Assembly (NCBI RefSeq): GCF_019956415.1
Contig: NZ_JAHBDK010000053.1
Span: forward strand, 62,001 to 126,000
DNA from: Pseudomonas sp. GL-B-19
GTDB taxonomy: Bacteria > Pseudomonadota > Gammaproteobacteria > Pseudomonadales > Pseudomonadaceae
Length of the DNA: 64,000 bases
Direction: 5' to 3'
The notes under the pieces are model-generated. The model was not told the origin of the DNA. It worked only from the letters and a program-made list of their open reading frames with translations, and did not search any database. Below are positions 34,964-43,870 of this stretch, one piece after another. The position numbers were made by a program, and so were the translations under genes. The stretch's first letter is position 1; every line of letters begins with the position of its first letter.

Positions 34964-36102
34964 AGATCCTATTGGTTAACATTTCGCTGGATGCTCAGCG
35001 AGGAGGAGGTACGGCTGAGCGTACTCGGCATTTGGCCAAGGCTTTGTCCGAGATGACAGGCTCTCCTTGTGAAGTCATTGCTATGGCCGGCGACTCTTGG
35101 CAGTCAGAGTTCGATGCCAATGGTATAGAGACATACATCACGGGAAGGATTGGCCACCGTTTACCAGTCCCATTGGTCAATCCATTGCGGGCGTGGAAGG
35201 CAATTAAGTCCGCTGACGTTATACATATCATGGGTTACTGGAATTTGCTCAGCGTGTTTATCGGATTCTTGGCCAGGCTGGCAAAAACGCCTTACGTATT
35301 GTGCCCGGCTGGTGAGTTTGCGTCTGTCGGAAAGCCACGACCGATCATGAGGATTTTTCATGCTCTCCTTGGCAAGTCATTGATCAAAGGCGCTGCGGGC
35401 TTTATTGCGATTACTCAACTTGAACGGACGCTCATTGCGGAAATCTCCCGCCTGCCAGAAGACGGTATACCCGTATTTTCAAATGCAGTATCGGAGCCGG
35501 CGTTGCTTCCGAATCGTACCCAAGCAAGTCTCCCTCTTGAGCCCTACATCCTATTCATGGGAAGACTAGCGCCTGTAAAAGGACCTGATCTTCTGCTTCA
35601 AGCCTATCTCGCTACTCCTGCTGCGCAAGCTTATCCATTAGTTCTCGCTGGACCTGATTTCGGCATGCAGAGTGAATTACAGTTATTACTCGCAGATAGC
35701 GCGCTCGCGAATAAGATTCATTTTATTGGTTTCCTGAATGAGGCGCAGCGTAACGAAGCTTATCAACACGCGTTGATGTTGGTTATCCCGTCCAGATCAG
35801 AAGCAATGTCCCTCGTTGCCCTCGAGGCGGGTATTGTTGGCTTGCCGTTGCTGCTGACTGATACCTGCGGGTTCGACGAGGTACAAGCGATTGATGGGGG
35901 ATACGTGGTCGAGCCCACTGTCGTCGGAATCAGTCAGGGGCTCGAACTCATGCTTTCTGATGTTGACGATCTGGCTAATAAAGGCAATCGTCTCAAAACG
36001 TACATCATCGATCACTACAGTTGGCAGGTTATTGCCACTGGAATGATCGAGTATTTTGAGGGCCGTATAGGAGTGGAAAAAGTGCGAACTACGAAGTCGT
36101 AG
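34960..36102 (+). CDS. Family 4 glycosyltransferase
   Basis: 380-residue GT-B glycosyltransferase. The N-terminus MKILLVNISLDAQRGGGTAERTR has the glycine-rich acceptor loop; the C-terminal half has ILFMGRLAPVKGPDLLLQAY near 195 and the EX7E-type nucleotide-sugar site in PSRSEAMSLVALEAGIVGLP near 282. Translationally coupled to the SDR upstream. Its last 14 bases overlap the 3' end of the opposite-strand polymerase gene. The linkage it makes is unknown. Confidence 0.85.
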   Translation: MKILLVNISLDAQRGGGTAERTRHLAKALSEMTGSPCEVIAMAGDSWQSEFDANGIETYITGRIGHRLPVPLVNPLRAWKAIKSADVIHIMGYWNLLSVFIGFLARLAKTPYVLCPAGEFASVGKPRPIMRIFHALLGKSLIKGAAGFIAITQLERTLIAEISRLPEDGIPVFSNAVSEPALLPNRTQASLPLEPYILFMGRLAPVKGPDLLLQAYLATPAAQAYPLVLAGPDFGMQSELQLLLADSALANKIHFIGFLNEAQRNEAYQHALMLVIPSRSEAMSLVALEAGIVGLPLLLTDTCGFDEVQAIDGGYVVEPTVVGISQGLELMLSDVDDLANKGNRLKTYIIDHYSWQVIATGMIEYFEGRIGVEKVRTTKS

Positions 36103-37732
36103 CCTTAGAGGTTCTCATGGTTGTCTTGTCAAGTATCAATTTAAGCACGAGTAAACCAACCAGGAATGCTGAAAGTTCTAAAATAAAGAACCAGAAAGCG
36201 ATCGGAAAATTCATCTGAACGATGAGGTAAGCTAACGCAATGCCTACTGTTGCATTGGTCATGGCATTGTTTAGCAACTTTCTTGTGGCAAGTTCGATGC
36301 TGTAACCGAGGAAGAAAAGAAACATAATTCCGGCAAAAAGTACAAGGTGGCTACCGCTATAAAATAGGACCGCGATAGGGCCTGGAATTGTCATAAAAGT
36401 GAAATTCTCATAGTCTGCATACTTCGCATCGGATATACGCTGGAAGATTGCCTTAGTACCCTTTGCCGGATCTTCCTTTAGCCCTTCCGTTAATAGCTGG
36501 ATGCTTAGACTTTGGTCGCTCGTCACTGCTAGCACGCCTTCGATGCCGACCCAGCGATCAACTATTAACTTGCTTATTTCCTTAGCTATCCGATTGATCT
36601 TCTGTTCGGGGGTTAGGGGCGGAGCGACATATGGTATTTCCGCCTCGCTAGGCTTCAATTCTTTTTCGGAAGGTTTGAGTGTGTCCTTGGAAGCGGTATC
36701 TGCATTACCTGCAAAACCTGCGTCACCTGCATTACCAGCATTACCAGCATTACCAGCATTACCAGCATTACCTGCATTGCCTGCGTTATCTGCATTCTCT
36801 GCATTATCTACATTTGCTTGTTGCTTCATTAACGTTGCATCCGTAACGGGTACCGCTTTGGCAAAGGATGCCAATCGGTCCGTTGAAACAGCAAGAAGCG
36901 AAAATACGAACAAAAGTGCCGTGGCACAAACTACTTTTATCCAGTCTCGTTTCGACAGCTGCCAGCCTAGGCGTTTGCCTTGAAGCAGGTAAATTACGAA
37001 TGGAACCGCAACATGAAGAATCATCTGTGCCCGACTACCCATGGAAATAGCGGTCAGTGCACCTTCAATAATAACAATATAAAAAAGTGTGCGTGGGGCA
37101 AATGTGCCGTTTGCGACCATCCAGTAGGCTAGCGTTGAAAGAGCAATGACATTGCCCCAGGCCACCATGAACGCCACCACCACGTAGATGTAACTATTTA
37201 ATTTTAAAGTTGGCTCGTAACCAATTTTCAAAATTGAAAAATAGTAATTGAATGTCAAAAGCCCTATGGTGAATAGGACCATTAATGCCAGTAGTGGAGG
37301 TAAAAGCCTGGAGTTTACTATGTTGTTTTTGAGTTCGACTCGGTCTTTGGCTTTGAATGCTACAGAGTAGTAGCAAATGAGCAGGGCACCGAACGCCGTG
37401 ATCAGTACCGTAACAGCCTTGTCCCAAGCTGCCGGGGACTCATCGAAATCACCAATCGGTTCGTTGAAGTCGTTACCCAGGAATAAGTGCAAGACAATTT
37501 TTGCCCAGCAGCCGAGTGTCAGAAAAGAAAATAGAAAGAAACTGAAATAACTCTTTGCACGATTGATAAGCGTGGCATGTACTATCGCAATAGATAGAGC
37601 GCTATACGCTATAAATAATATTTTTGTTCCCGGATAATAAAAAGTTGCGCTGATACTGACCATGAGTACCATGGCGAGGATCGATAATGTGATTGGTTTA
37701 TGCACCATAAAACTTTCCGGGATTACTTTCAT
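36089..37732 (-). CDS. wzy: Wzy-like O-antigen polymerase with NAG repeat
   Basis: 547-residue polytopic membrane protein with about ten to twelve hydrophobic segments and no recognisable enzyme motif, as usual for Wzy polymerases; assignment rests on topology plus location beside wzx and glycosyltransferases. A hydrophilic stretch of about 110 residues (roughly 300-410), likely the large periplasmic loop, contains a run of Asn-Ala-Gly triplets (about residues 307-343). The run comes from a nine-base tandem repeat and is followed by the charged SEKELKPSEAEIP. It overlaps the GT2 gene upstream (ATGA) and converges with the GT4 gene. It could instead be another O-antigen ligase-like or unknown membrane protein. 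Confidence 0.65.
   Translation of the reverse strand: MKVIPESFMVHKPITLSILAMVLMVSISATFYYPGTKILFIAYSALSIAIVHATLINRAKSYFSFFLFSFLTLGCWAKIVLHLFLGNDFNEPIGDFDESPAAWDKAVTVLITAFGALLICYYSVAFKAKDRVELKNNIVNSRLLPPLLALMVLFTIGLLTFNYYFSILKIGYEPTLKLNSYIYVVVAFMVAWGNVIALSTLAYWMVANGTFAPRTLFYIVIIEGALTAISMGSRAQMILHVAVPFVIYLLQGKRLGWQLSKRDWIKVVCATALLFVFSLLAVSTDRLASFAKAVPVTDATLMKQQANVDNAENADNAGNAGNAGNAGNAGNAGNAGDAGFAGNADTASKDTLKPSEKELKPSEAEIPYVAPPLTPEQKINRIAKEISKLIVDRWVGIEGVLAVTSDQSLSIQLLTEGLKEDPAKGTKAIFQRISDAKYADYENFTFMTIPGPIAVLFYSGSHLVLFAGIMFLFFLGYSIELATRKLLNNAMTNATVGIALAYLIVQMNFPIAFWFFILELSAFLVGLLVLKLILDKTTMRTSKATTS
36704..36811. repeat. Nine-base tandem repeat inside the polymerase gene
   Basis: About twelve consecutive nonamers of the form ATTACC(A/T)GC. 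Four in the centre (36731-36766) are identical ATTACCAGC, and the flanking ones carry one to three substitutions. On the coding strand each unit gives Asn-Ala-Gly, so gain or loss of units keeps the frame. Confidence 0.9.
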
Positions 37733-38640
37733 TTTTTCACCGATCTGGATTTATAGATTCCAATGACGTAGCTGATCATCTTGCGAGAAAAAAGCGATGA
37801 GGGGTGCAGCGCAGCAGCGCGAGCCATTCTTTTAAAAGAGACTGCGTATCGACCAGAAAAACCGTGCATGAATCCAGAGAGCATGAGTGCGTTCGCCGTG
37901 GCTCTTTTCTTCCAGTGCAAGTAGGGTTTCGGCAAATCAGCACTGTTAAAGAAGCTCTCAATCACCTGGACCGGCTCGTCTGATCTCTGGGCCGTGGATC
38001 GATTATAGGTGGTCGAGCCAGAATGAATACGGAAGTCTGCCAGAGCTTCAGGGACCCTGATGAATGGGCCGCGCTGGCAAAGGCGTAAGAAAAAATCCAT
38101 ATCCGGAATGCTCCTTAATGCGGTGTTCCAATCACCCACTTGTTCCCATGTCGATCGTTTGAACAATGCGCCTGGGCCAGGTAAGCACTGAAAATTTGCG
38201 ACAAGGAGTTCGCTGGAAAAGTCAGGAGCATTAATGGTTCGGACATAGGACGAATGTTCGTCGATTACGCAAAAGTCAGGGTACGCCAACACTGTTTCTG
38301 GCGACGACTGCATGAGCGAAACGATTTTTTCGATGGCCGTCGGGTGCAATCTATCGTCGGCGCTAAGGTAACCCAATAAATCTCCGGTACTTTGCTTCCA
38401 TCCGAAGTTCATCGCGGCGCTCTGACCGGCATTCTCTTGTCGAAAATGCAAAAACTCGTCCGGAAGACTTTTCAGCAAGTCGGACGTGTCATCTGTCGAT
38501 CCATCATCCACAACAATCAGCTCGACATTTTGATAGGTCTGCTTTTTGACGCTGTCAATAGCATCCAATACATACCGGCCGGTATTGTATGTCGGTATGA
38601 CGATGCTGACCTTTGGCAGGTTCAGGGTTTTATCTTTCAT
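37729..38640 (-). CDS. Family 2 glycosyltransferase
   Basis: 303-residue GT-A glycosyltransferase. The N-terminus KVSIVIPTYNTGRYVLDAID is typical, with nucleotide-binding VVDDGSTDDT near 40 and the metal-binding SADDRLHP near 95. The C-terminal third is amphipathic and may touch the membrane. It is translationally coupled on both sides: it overlaps wzx by 11 bases and the wzy-like gene by four. Presumably adds one O-unit sugar. Confidence 0.88.
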   Translation of the reverse strand: MKDKTLNLPKVSIVIPTYNTGRYVLDAIDSVKKQTYQNVELIVVDDGSTDDTSDLLKSLPDEFLHFRQENAGQSAAMNFGWKQSTGDLLGYLSADDRLHPTAIEKIVSLMQSSPETVLAYPDFCVIDEHSSYVRTINAPDFSSELLVANFQCLPGPGALFKRSTWEQVGDWNTALRSIPDMDFFLRLCQRGPFIRVPEALADFRIHSGSTTYNRSTAQRSDEPVQVIESFFNSADLPKPYLHWKKRATANALMLSGFMHGFSGRYAVSFKRMARAAALHPSSLFSRKMISYVIGIYKSRSVKK

Positions 38641-40045
38641 GCGAAATCTCTTTGCGAAAGTAGACGCGAGCGAATTGCGTGAGTGATTTGTAGTTGGCAG
38701 TTGTTTTCAGGCCGAATATCCGACGTACGTAGTAAATCATCAGAGTGGATTGGATGATGCTGCCAACGCTATAGACGATAGCCAGCCCTATAATTCCATA
38801 AAAAATGATTGCTACACTTCCGCCGACAATCATCAGGACACCACTTACGACAGAAATTTTCATCGCGATATTTTGTTTTTGTAGCATGACCAATGCCATG
38901 CCAGCGGTACCAGCGTATGTCTGAACCACTTGCGCGATACCGAGAATAATGAATATATAGTAAGCCTGTGAGTATTCTTCGGGCCACGCTTTCGAAATGA
39001 TGAACTTGCCAGCAGCGGCGAATAGTATGTAGCCGAAGATCGCCATTCCTGTCGCTGCTCCGGCGCCTATCCCCATTACCTTTTGAAGGTAGAGTCTTTT
39101 GTTGCGCACCCATATACGACCGATTGACGGTGCGATGACGGTGTTGATGACGGCCAGCGGTATCAAAACCAATGCAGCAAGTCGTGACGCTAAGCCGTAA
39201 ATTGCGACGTCTGCAGTACTGCCAAAATACGCAATGATCCACAAGTCGGCTTGAGCAACTATGAACAGCACACTTGTTGTCGTAACGTTAGGTAAAGTTT
39301 GTCGGAGTATCTCTGTATAGCTGATAGGCTGGATGATTTCTCCAGTATGTGCTCTATACCAGCGCCACAAGGAGTAACCACCAAGCAATGCGGTACATAA
39401 AACACCGGATATTCCTGCCAGAAGCAATACGTCAAGCGGCAACGTCAATTTCGACTGCCAGGCAATGATTACGGTAGCGGCGCTCGCGACACCTGCCCCC
39501 ACAACCAGGAAACTGGCTTGGACGAAGTGTCCTAATACTCGATGCTGTTCAGATAGCAAGGTTACCAGGGCAGCCAGTACCATACTGATTGAAATCAGAG
39601 GTGCGAGTGTTTGAAGTGCTCCCACTAATTCTGAATCTAATAAATTATTCAGCAAGTGAAGGGTTAGCCAGAAGCTAAAGGCGAAAGTGCAAGCGGCTAA
39701 ACCACCAATTAACAAGGTCCGAAGTAATGTTTGCTTTATTCGGCCATTATCTTTAACACCCATCGCTCTCGAAATAATGGCTGGGGACGTAATACTCAAA
39801 CCCAACTGACCCAATGTTGCAAGCGCCGCTATTATGGATTGGCAAAGAAAAAACAAACCAACCGACTCTTGTTTCATGGTGAGCGGTAATAAAATTCCGG
39901 TCAGGGCCCCTGTGCCAAGCAAGAGAAACCGGCCGATAATTGCTGCAGCACTTGCCGCTAATGGAGAGGATAGCGCGCTGATAGATTTCTTTGCAGCCAT
40001 GTGATGAGTTCGCAGGGAAGACAGAAGGCGGTCGGCGATTTTCAC
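38630..40045 (-). CDS. wzx: Wzx-like O-unit flippase
   Basis: 471-residue membrane protein of the polysaccharide transport (MOP) superfamily, with about twelve to fourteen helices spread over the whole length, beginning SSPLAASAAAIIGRFLLLGT near residue 28. It should flip the undecaprenyl-linked O-unit to the periplasm. The first codon is GTG at 40045; an ATG 15 codons further in (40000) is possible, and neither has a strong ribosome-binding site. First gene of the minus-strand wzx-GT2-wzy group. Confidence 0.8.
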   Translation of the reverse strand: MKIADRLLSSLRTHHMAAKKSISALSSPLAASAAAIIGRFLLLGTGALTGILLPLTMKQESVGLFFLCQSIIAALATLGQLGLSITSPAIISRAMGVKDNGRIKQTLLRTLLIGGLAACTFAFSFWLTLHLLNNLLDSELVGALQTLAPLISISMVLAALVTLLSEQHRVLGHFVQASFLVVGAGVASAATVIIAWQSKLTLPLDVLLLAGISGVLCTALLGGYSLWRWYRAHTGEIIQPISYTEILRQTLPNVTTTSVLFIVAQADLWIIAYFGSTADVAIYGLASRLAALVLIPLAVINTVIAPSIGRIWVRNKRLYLQKVMGIGAGAATGMAIFGYILFAAAGKFIISKAWPEEYSQAYYIFIILGIAQVVQTYAGTAGMALVMLQKQNIAMKISVVSGVLMIVGGSVAIIFYGIIGLAIVYSVGSIIQSTLMIYYVRRIFGLKTTANYKSLTQFARVYFRKEISHER

Positions 40046-40513
40046 GGTTTTTCAATGCTCTGTCTATCGCTCACCGTAGCTCAGGGCACAGGTATGTACA
40101 ACAGATCCTGATTTTTTTCTGATGGTGCCAAGGCTTTCCGTTTTTAGGACGTGCTGATAGCGAATTGCAGCGATATTGCTTGCACCAGGTCCGGCTTCAT
40201 AGGTGGCGAGCGCTTGCTCGGCATGAGTGTCTGATAGATCGGCTTCAGCGCTTTGCTCAGCTCGCGCCGCTTTTCCCAAGTGGCGTAGTCAATGTTGTTA
40301 CGGATCAGATGGACGATGCAGGTCTGCGGTGTGTTCATGCCCGAGCACAAAATTTATGACTACGCCCAATGAGGCTGTCGATCGCATCCATCCCTGCCTT
40401 TATTAATTCATATCCTGTAACGGACACACTTTTGACAGTTCCATCCCATGGCCTAAGTTTGGAAGGCAGCTTCGGAAAGCTGCTTTCTAAATCGATGTCA
40501 TGGAGCTTCAATT
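40046..40513. other. Right junction of the polysaccharide island
   Basis: 468 bases between wzx and the comEA-like gene. It holds the IS256-family transposase remnant, a possible promoter at 40432-40459 (TTGACA, 16-base spacer, TAAGTT) and a hairpin at 40461-40487 (arms around GCAGCTT and AAGCTGC). No intact gene. Confidence 0.65.
40135..40350 (-). mobile_element. IS256-family transposase remnant
   Basis: Read on the minus strand, one frame gives TPQTCIVHLIRNNIDYATWE, then KRRELSKALKPIYQT. After a frame change near 40225 another frame gives SDTHAEQALATYEAGPG. Together these match the conserved TCIVHLIRNS...W..RK....LKPIY...A.EAL..F region of IS256-type (Mutator-like) transposases. About 70 codons of roughly 400 remain, with at least one frameshift and no ends visible, so the element is dead. 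It marks the island's right edge. Confidence 0.75.
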
Positions 40514-40849
40514 ATGCGTACTGGCTATTTCTACTCTTTGGTTTTTGCCCTGCTCACCAGCGCTTCTGTTGCCACAATTGCCGCACCTGCGGCGAAACCC
40601 GAATCAGGCAGCGCACCTCTGGTGCTGGAGGTTTCCCCTAAGACGCAGTCTGGCAAAGTCGACCTCAATGCAGCCGATGCCCCGACACTGCAGCGCGAGT
40701 TGACCGGTATCGGAGAGGCCAAAGCCAAGGCGATTGTTGCCTATCGTGAGAGTAATGGGCCATTTTCATCCGTAGACGAACTGCTGGAAGTGAAGGGGAT
40801 TGGTAAAGCGATTCTGGACAAGAATCGCGAGAAGCTCCACGTGAACTAA
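40514..40849 (+). CDS. ComEA-like helix-hairpin-helix protein
   Basis: 111 residues. A signal peptide (MRTGYFYSLVFALLTSASVATIAAPA) is followed by a short linker and two helix-hairpin-helix motifs (VDLNAADAPTLQRELTGIGE and VDELLEVKGIGKAILDKNRE regions). Relatives of ComEA bind double-stranded DNA in the periplasm during transformation. A stand-alone copy next to wbpM is usual in pseudomonads and its role there is not established. GGAG lies eight bases before the ATG. A clear terminator follows. Confidence 0.85.
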   Translation: MRTGYFYSLVFALLTSASVATIAAPAAKPESGSAPLVLEVSPKTQSGKVDLNAADAPTLQRELTGIGEAKAKAIVAYRESNGPFSSVDELLEVKGIGKAILDKNREKLHVN

Positions 40850-40868
40850 GCTTTTAGCTCAACGCCAG

Positions 40869-40894
40869 GGGCCGGTCATTGACCGGCCTTTTTG
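40869..40894 (+). terminator. Intrinsic terminator of the comEA-like gene
   Basis: Stem GGCCGGTC / GACCGGCC with ATT loop followed by TTTTTGC, 20 bases after the stop codon. Confidence 0.9.
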
Positions 40895-41054
40895 CTTTCT
40901 GGCGAAAGGGTCGGTGCTGCGCCTTTCATCGGTCAATAAAAAATTATGGCTATCATATACGGCTTAAATTATGTCTATAATTCATTTGTCGTTCGCTGAC
41001 GCGTACTGGCATTCAGGCGCTCGCTTCCCCTAAACATCTCCCAGGAGCACAGTC

Positions 41055-41849
41055 ATGACTTCCACCCAGTCCCAAGGTACAGCCCTCGTTACCGGTGCAT
41101 CTTCCGGTATCGGTGCGATTTACGCTGAGCGGTTGGCAGCGCGTGGTTTTGATTTGTTGTTGGTTGCTCGTGACGAGCAGCGGCTTGAGGCTGCTGCGAG
41201 CAAGTTGCGCGCCGAGCACGGTGTTCAGGTGGAAGTATTCAAGGCAGACCTGACACAAAAGGATGATGTACTGAAGATCGAACAGCGTGTTCGCAGCGAT
41301 TCGAGTATCAGTCTGCTGCTGAACAACGCTGGCGTCGCGGCAGATGGCCTGCTGGCGAATGCCGACATGGAGCAGCTGGAAAAGTTGATTCAACTGAACG
41401 TCACCACGGTCACACGCCTGGCATCGGCGGCAGCCGCCAGTTTTGCCAAGGCAGGCCGGGGTTCTATCATCAATATAGCGTCGGTGGTGGCGTTGTTTCC
41501 CGAGCGCTTCAATGCGACTTACAGCGCTAGTAAAGCGTATGTGTTAAGCCTGACGCAGTCCTTGAATGCCGAACTGGACGGCACTGGGGTCAAGGTTCAA
41601 GCCGTGTTGCCAGGCGTGACGCGCACCGAAATCTGGGAGCGCTCAGGTATCGACGCTAGCCAGATTCCGGCGGACATGGTCATGGAAGCAGGTGAAATGG
41701 TTGATGCTGCGTTATCCGGTCTGGACCAAGGTGAGCTGATCACCATTCCATCGTTGCCAAACGCCTCCGAGTGGGACGACTTTGTAAAAGCCCGCCTGGT
41801 AATGGCGCCGAATCTTTCCAAGAGTACGGCCGCCGCACGTTACAAATGA
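41055..41849 (+). CDS. Short-chain dehydrogenase/reductase
   Basis: 264-residue classical SDR. TGASSGIGAIYAERLA at residues 14-29 is the cofactor site, NNAG lies near 93, and the Ser-Tyr-Lys triad is in NIASVVALFPERF...YSASK near 140-160. The substrate is not evident. It is followed 32 bases later by a FabF-like ketosynthase and then a convergent TetR regulator, suggesting a role in modifying an acyl or ketoacyl compound. An AT-rich upstream region includes TATAAT at 40976. Confidence 0.85.
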   Translation: MTSTQSQGTALVTGASSGIGAIYAERLAARGFDLLLVARDEQRLEAAASKLRAEHGVQVEVFKADLTQKDDVLKIEQRVRSDSSISLLLNNAGVAADGLLANADMEQLEKLIQLNVTTVTRLASAAAASFAKAGRGSIINIASVVALFPERFNATYSASKAYVLSLTQSLNAELDGTGVKVQAVLPGVTRTEIWERSGIDASQIPADMVMEAGEMVDAALSGLDQGELITIPSLPNASEWDDFVKARLVMAPNLSKSTAAARYK

Positions 41850-41881
41850 GGCGCCATCCATCGGCTTGAGGTATTTGCGAC

Positions 41882-43156
41882 ATGAGTGATCGTCGAGTAG
41901 TTGTCACCGGCATGGGCCTGGTGTCTCCGCTGGGTAGCGGTGTTGAAGCTGTCTGGGAGCGTTTGCTGGCCGGGCGTTCCGGGTTGCGTAATTTACCTGA
42001 AGAGGTGGTCGCGGATCTGCCGGCCAAGGTTGGCGGCGCTGTACTCTCCGTGGCGGAAGATCCCGAGGCGGGTTTTGACCCGGATCGAGCAACGCCACCC
42101 AAAGAGCAGAAGAAGATGGACCGCTTCATTCTGTTTGCCATGGAGGCCGCGCGACAGGCGTTGGAGCAGGCCGGTTGGCAAGCACTGGACCCGCAAGCCC
42201 AGGAACGCACGGCAACCATTATCGGTTCTGGGGTCGGTGGGTTCGGCGCGATTGCCGATGCGGTGCGCACCACCGACAGCCGTGGACCTCGGCGACTGTC
42301 GCCCTTCACTATTCCGTCGTTCCTGGTCAATCTCGCGGCGGGTCATGTGTCGATCCAGTACGGATTCAAGGGTCCGTTGGGCGCTCCGGTTACGGCGTGT
42401 GCGGCCGGGGTGCAAGCAATTGGTGATGCGGCGCGGCTGATTCGTTGCGGCGAAGCGGATATTGCCGTGTGTGGCGGCGCTGAGGCAGCGATCGATCGGG
42501 TCAGCCTGGCCGGGTTCGCGGCTGCGCGTGCCTTGTCCAGTGGTTACAACGAAACCCCTGAGCGGGCTTCTCGGCCGTTTGACAGTGATCGCGACGGCTT
42601 TGTGATGGGGGAGGGTGCGGGGATTCTGGTGATTGAATCACTGGAGCATGCCTTGGCGCGCGGGGCTCATCCTTTAGCCGAACTGGTCGGCTATGGCACC
42701 AGTGCTGACGCCTTTCACCTGACCGCGGGCCCCGAAGATGGCAGCGGTGCGCGCCGGGCGATGTCGTTGGCATTGGCGCAGGCTGGTATTTCAGCGGCTC
42801 AGGTACAACATCTCAATGCGCACGCTACGTCGACGCCGGTTGGCGACCTCGGCGAGTTAGCCGCTATCAAGTCGTTGTTCGGTACAGACAACAAGGTGGC
42901 GGTGACGTCGACCAAATCGGCGACAGGGCATTTGCTCGGTGCGGCCGGCGGGATTGAGGCGATCTTCACGCTGTTGGCGATTCGCGATCAGATTGTGCCG
43001 GCCACTCTGAATTTCGATAATCCGGACCCAGCGGCACAAGGCGTGGACATCGTCCACGGTCAAGCGCGGCCAATGGCTATCGAGTATGCGCTGTCCAACG
43101 GCTTTGGGTTTGGCGGTGTCAATGCCAGCGTGCTGTTCAAGCGCTGGCAGGATTAG
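41882..43156 (+). CDS. Beta-ketoacyl-ACP synthase II, FabF-like paralogue
   Basis: 424-residue thiolase-fold condensing enzyme. The KAS II catalytic triad is intact: Cys173 in TACAAGVQ, His314 in NAHATSTPVGD and His350 in KSATGHLLGAAGG. It should elongate acyl-ACP with malonyl-ACP. It is not beside acpP, fabD or fabG, so it is probably a second FabF-type enzyme rather than the housekeeping one. Its last 20 bases overlap the 3' end of the opposite-strand TetR gene. Confidence 0.9.
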   Translation: MSDRRVVVTGMGLVSPLGSGVEAVWERLLAGRSGLRNLPEEVVADLPAKVGGAVLSVAEDPEAGFDPDRATPPKEQKKMDRFILFAMEAARQALEQAGWQALDPQAQERTATIIGSGVGGFGAIADAVRTTDSRGPRRLSPFTIPSFLVNLAAGHVSIQYGFKGPLGAPVTACAAGVQAIGDAARLIRCGEADIAVCGGAEAAIDRVSLAGFAAARALSSGYNETPERASRPFDSDRDGFVMGEGAGILVIESLEHALARGAHPLAELVGYGTSADAFHLTAGPEDGSGARRAMSLALAQAGISAAQVQHLNAHATSTPVGDLGELAAIKSLFGTDNKVAVTSTKSATGHLLGAAGGIEAIFTLLAIRDQIVPATLNFDNPDPAAQGVDIVHGQARPMAIEYALSNGFGFGGVNASVLFKRWQD

Positions 43157-43709
43157 TCCGGGGTTGTTTAAGAAACGCGCGTGTCACGTCGAGAATCCGC
43201 TGGGCCAGTTCAGGATTCTCGACACTGCGCGAGAGCAGCAATGCGCCGACCAGTGCGGACATGATGACGATGCTCTGGTCCGCGGCATCCTCGTCTGCAA
43301 GGGTGTCTTCTATTTGTTGGAGCCGTGCGTTCAACACTGCGTCCGAGGTCGGGCTTGGCTGCCCGCGCAAACCAAGTTCTGATGACATGGTTGGCAACGG
43401 GCAACCTTCATGAGGTGAGGTCTGGTGCCATTCGGACAAATAAGCGTCGATGAAGGCATCCAGTGGGCGATCCTGGGCGAACAGCTCGGCACACAACGCT
43501 TCGACCTGATCGCCAGCCGCTTGCAACGCCTTTTCAACCAGTTCGTCTTTGGACTTGAAGTGCGAGTAAAAGCCTCCGTGGGTCAGCCCCAGCGCTTTCA
43601 TCAACGGTTGCAAGCCAGTCGCCCCAATACCGTCCCGACGGAATCGCGCTGAAGCTTCCTTGATGATGCGCTTGTGGGTCTGGGCTTTATGGTCCTGCGA
43701 GTAACGCAT
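43137..43709 (-). CDS. TetR-family transcriptional regulator
   Basis: 190 residues starting MRYSQDHKAQTHKRIIKEAS. The N-terminal helix-turn-helix reads GIGATGLQPLMKALGLTHGGFYSHFKSKDELVE at about residues 26-58; the C-terminal ligand domain is of the type found in regulators of small reductases. It likely controls the convergent SDR-FabF pair or itself. The open frame begins six codons earlier (43727) without clear support. Confidence 0.87.
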   Translation of the reverse strand: MRYSQDHKAQTHKRIIKEASARFRRDGIGATGLQPLMKALGLTHGGFYSHFKSKDELVEKALQAAGDQVEALCAELFAQDRPLDAFIDAYLSEWHQTSPHEGCPLPTMSSELGLRGQPSPTSDAVLNARLQQIEDTLADEDAADQSIVIMSALVGALLLSRSVENPELAQRILDVTRAFLKQPRTNPASA

Positions 43710-43870
43710 CTGAAATCTCCGCAACAATGCGCCATCTTAACCAATGAAAATGGGATGGTGATTGTACTTCTACTTCTAAAAAGCATGCAGATGCGTCTAA
43801 CGGTGCTCTAAAAGCGTCAATGACTTGTCAAAAATAATGACTACTCCTTTACCAAAGTTTATTGAGCAAT

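Noticed and set aside
36704..36811. Possible CRISPR-like array
   Set aside because: Units are nine bases, directly adjacent without spacers, and lie in frame within a gene; this is a coding microsatellite.
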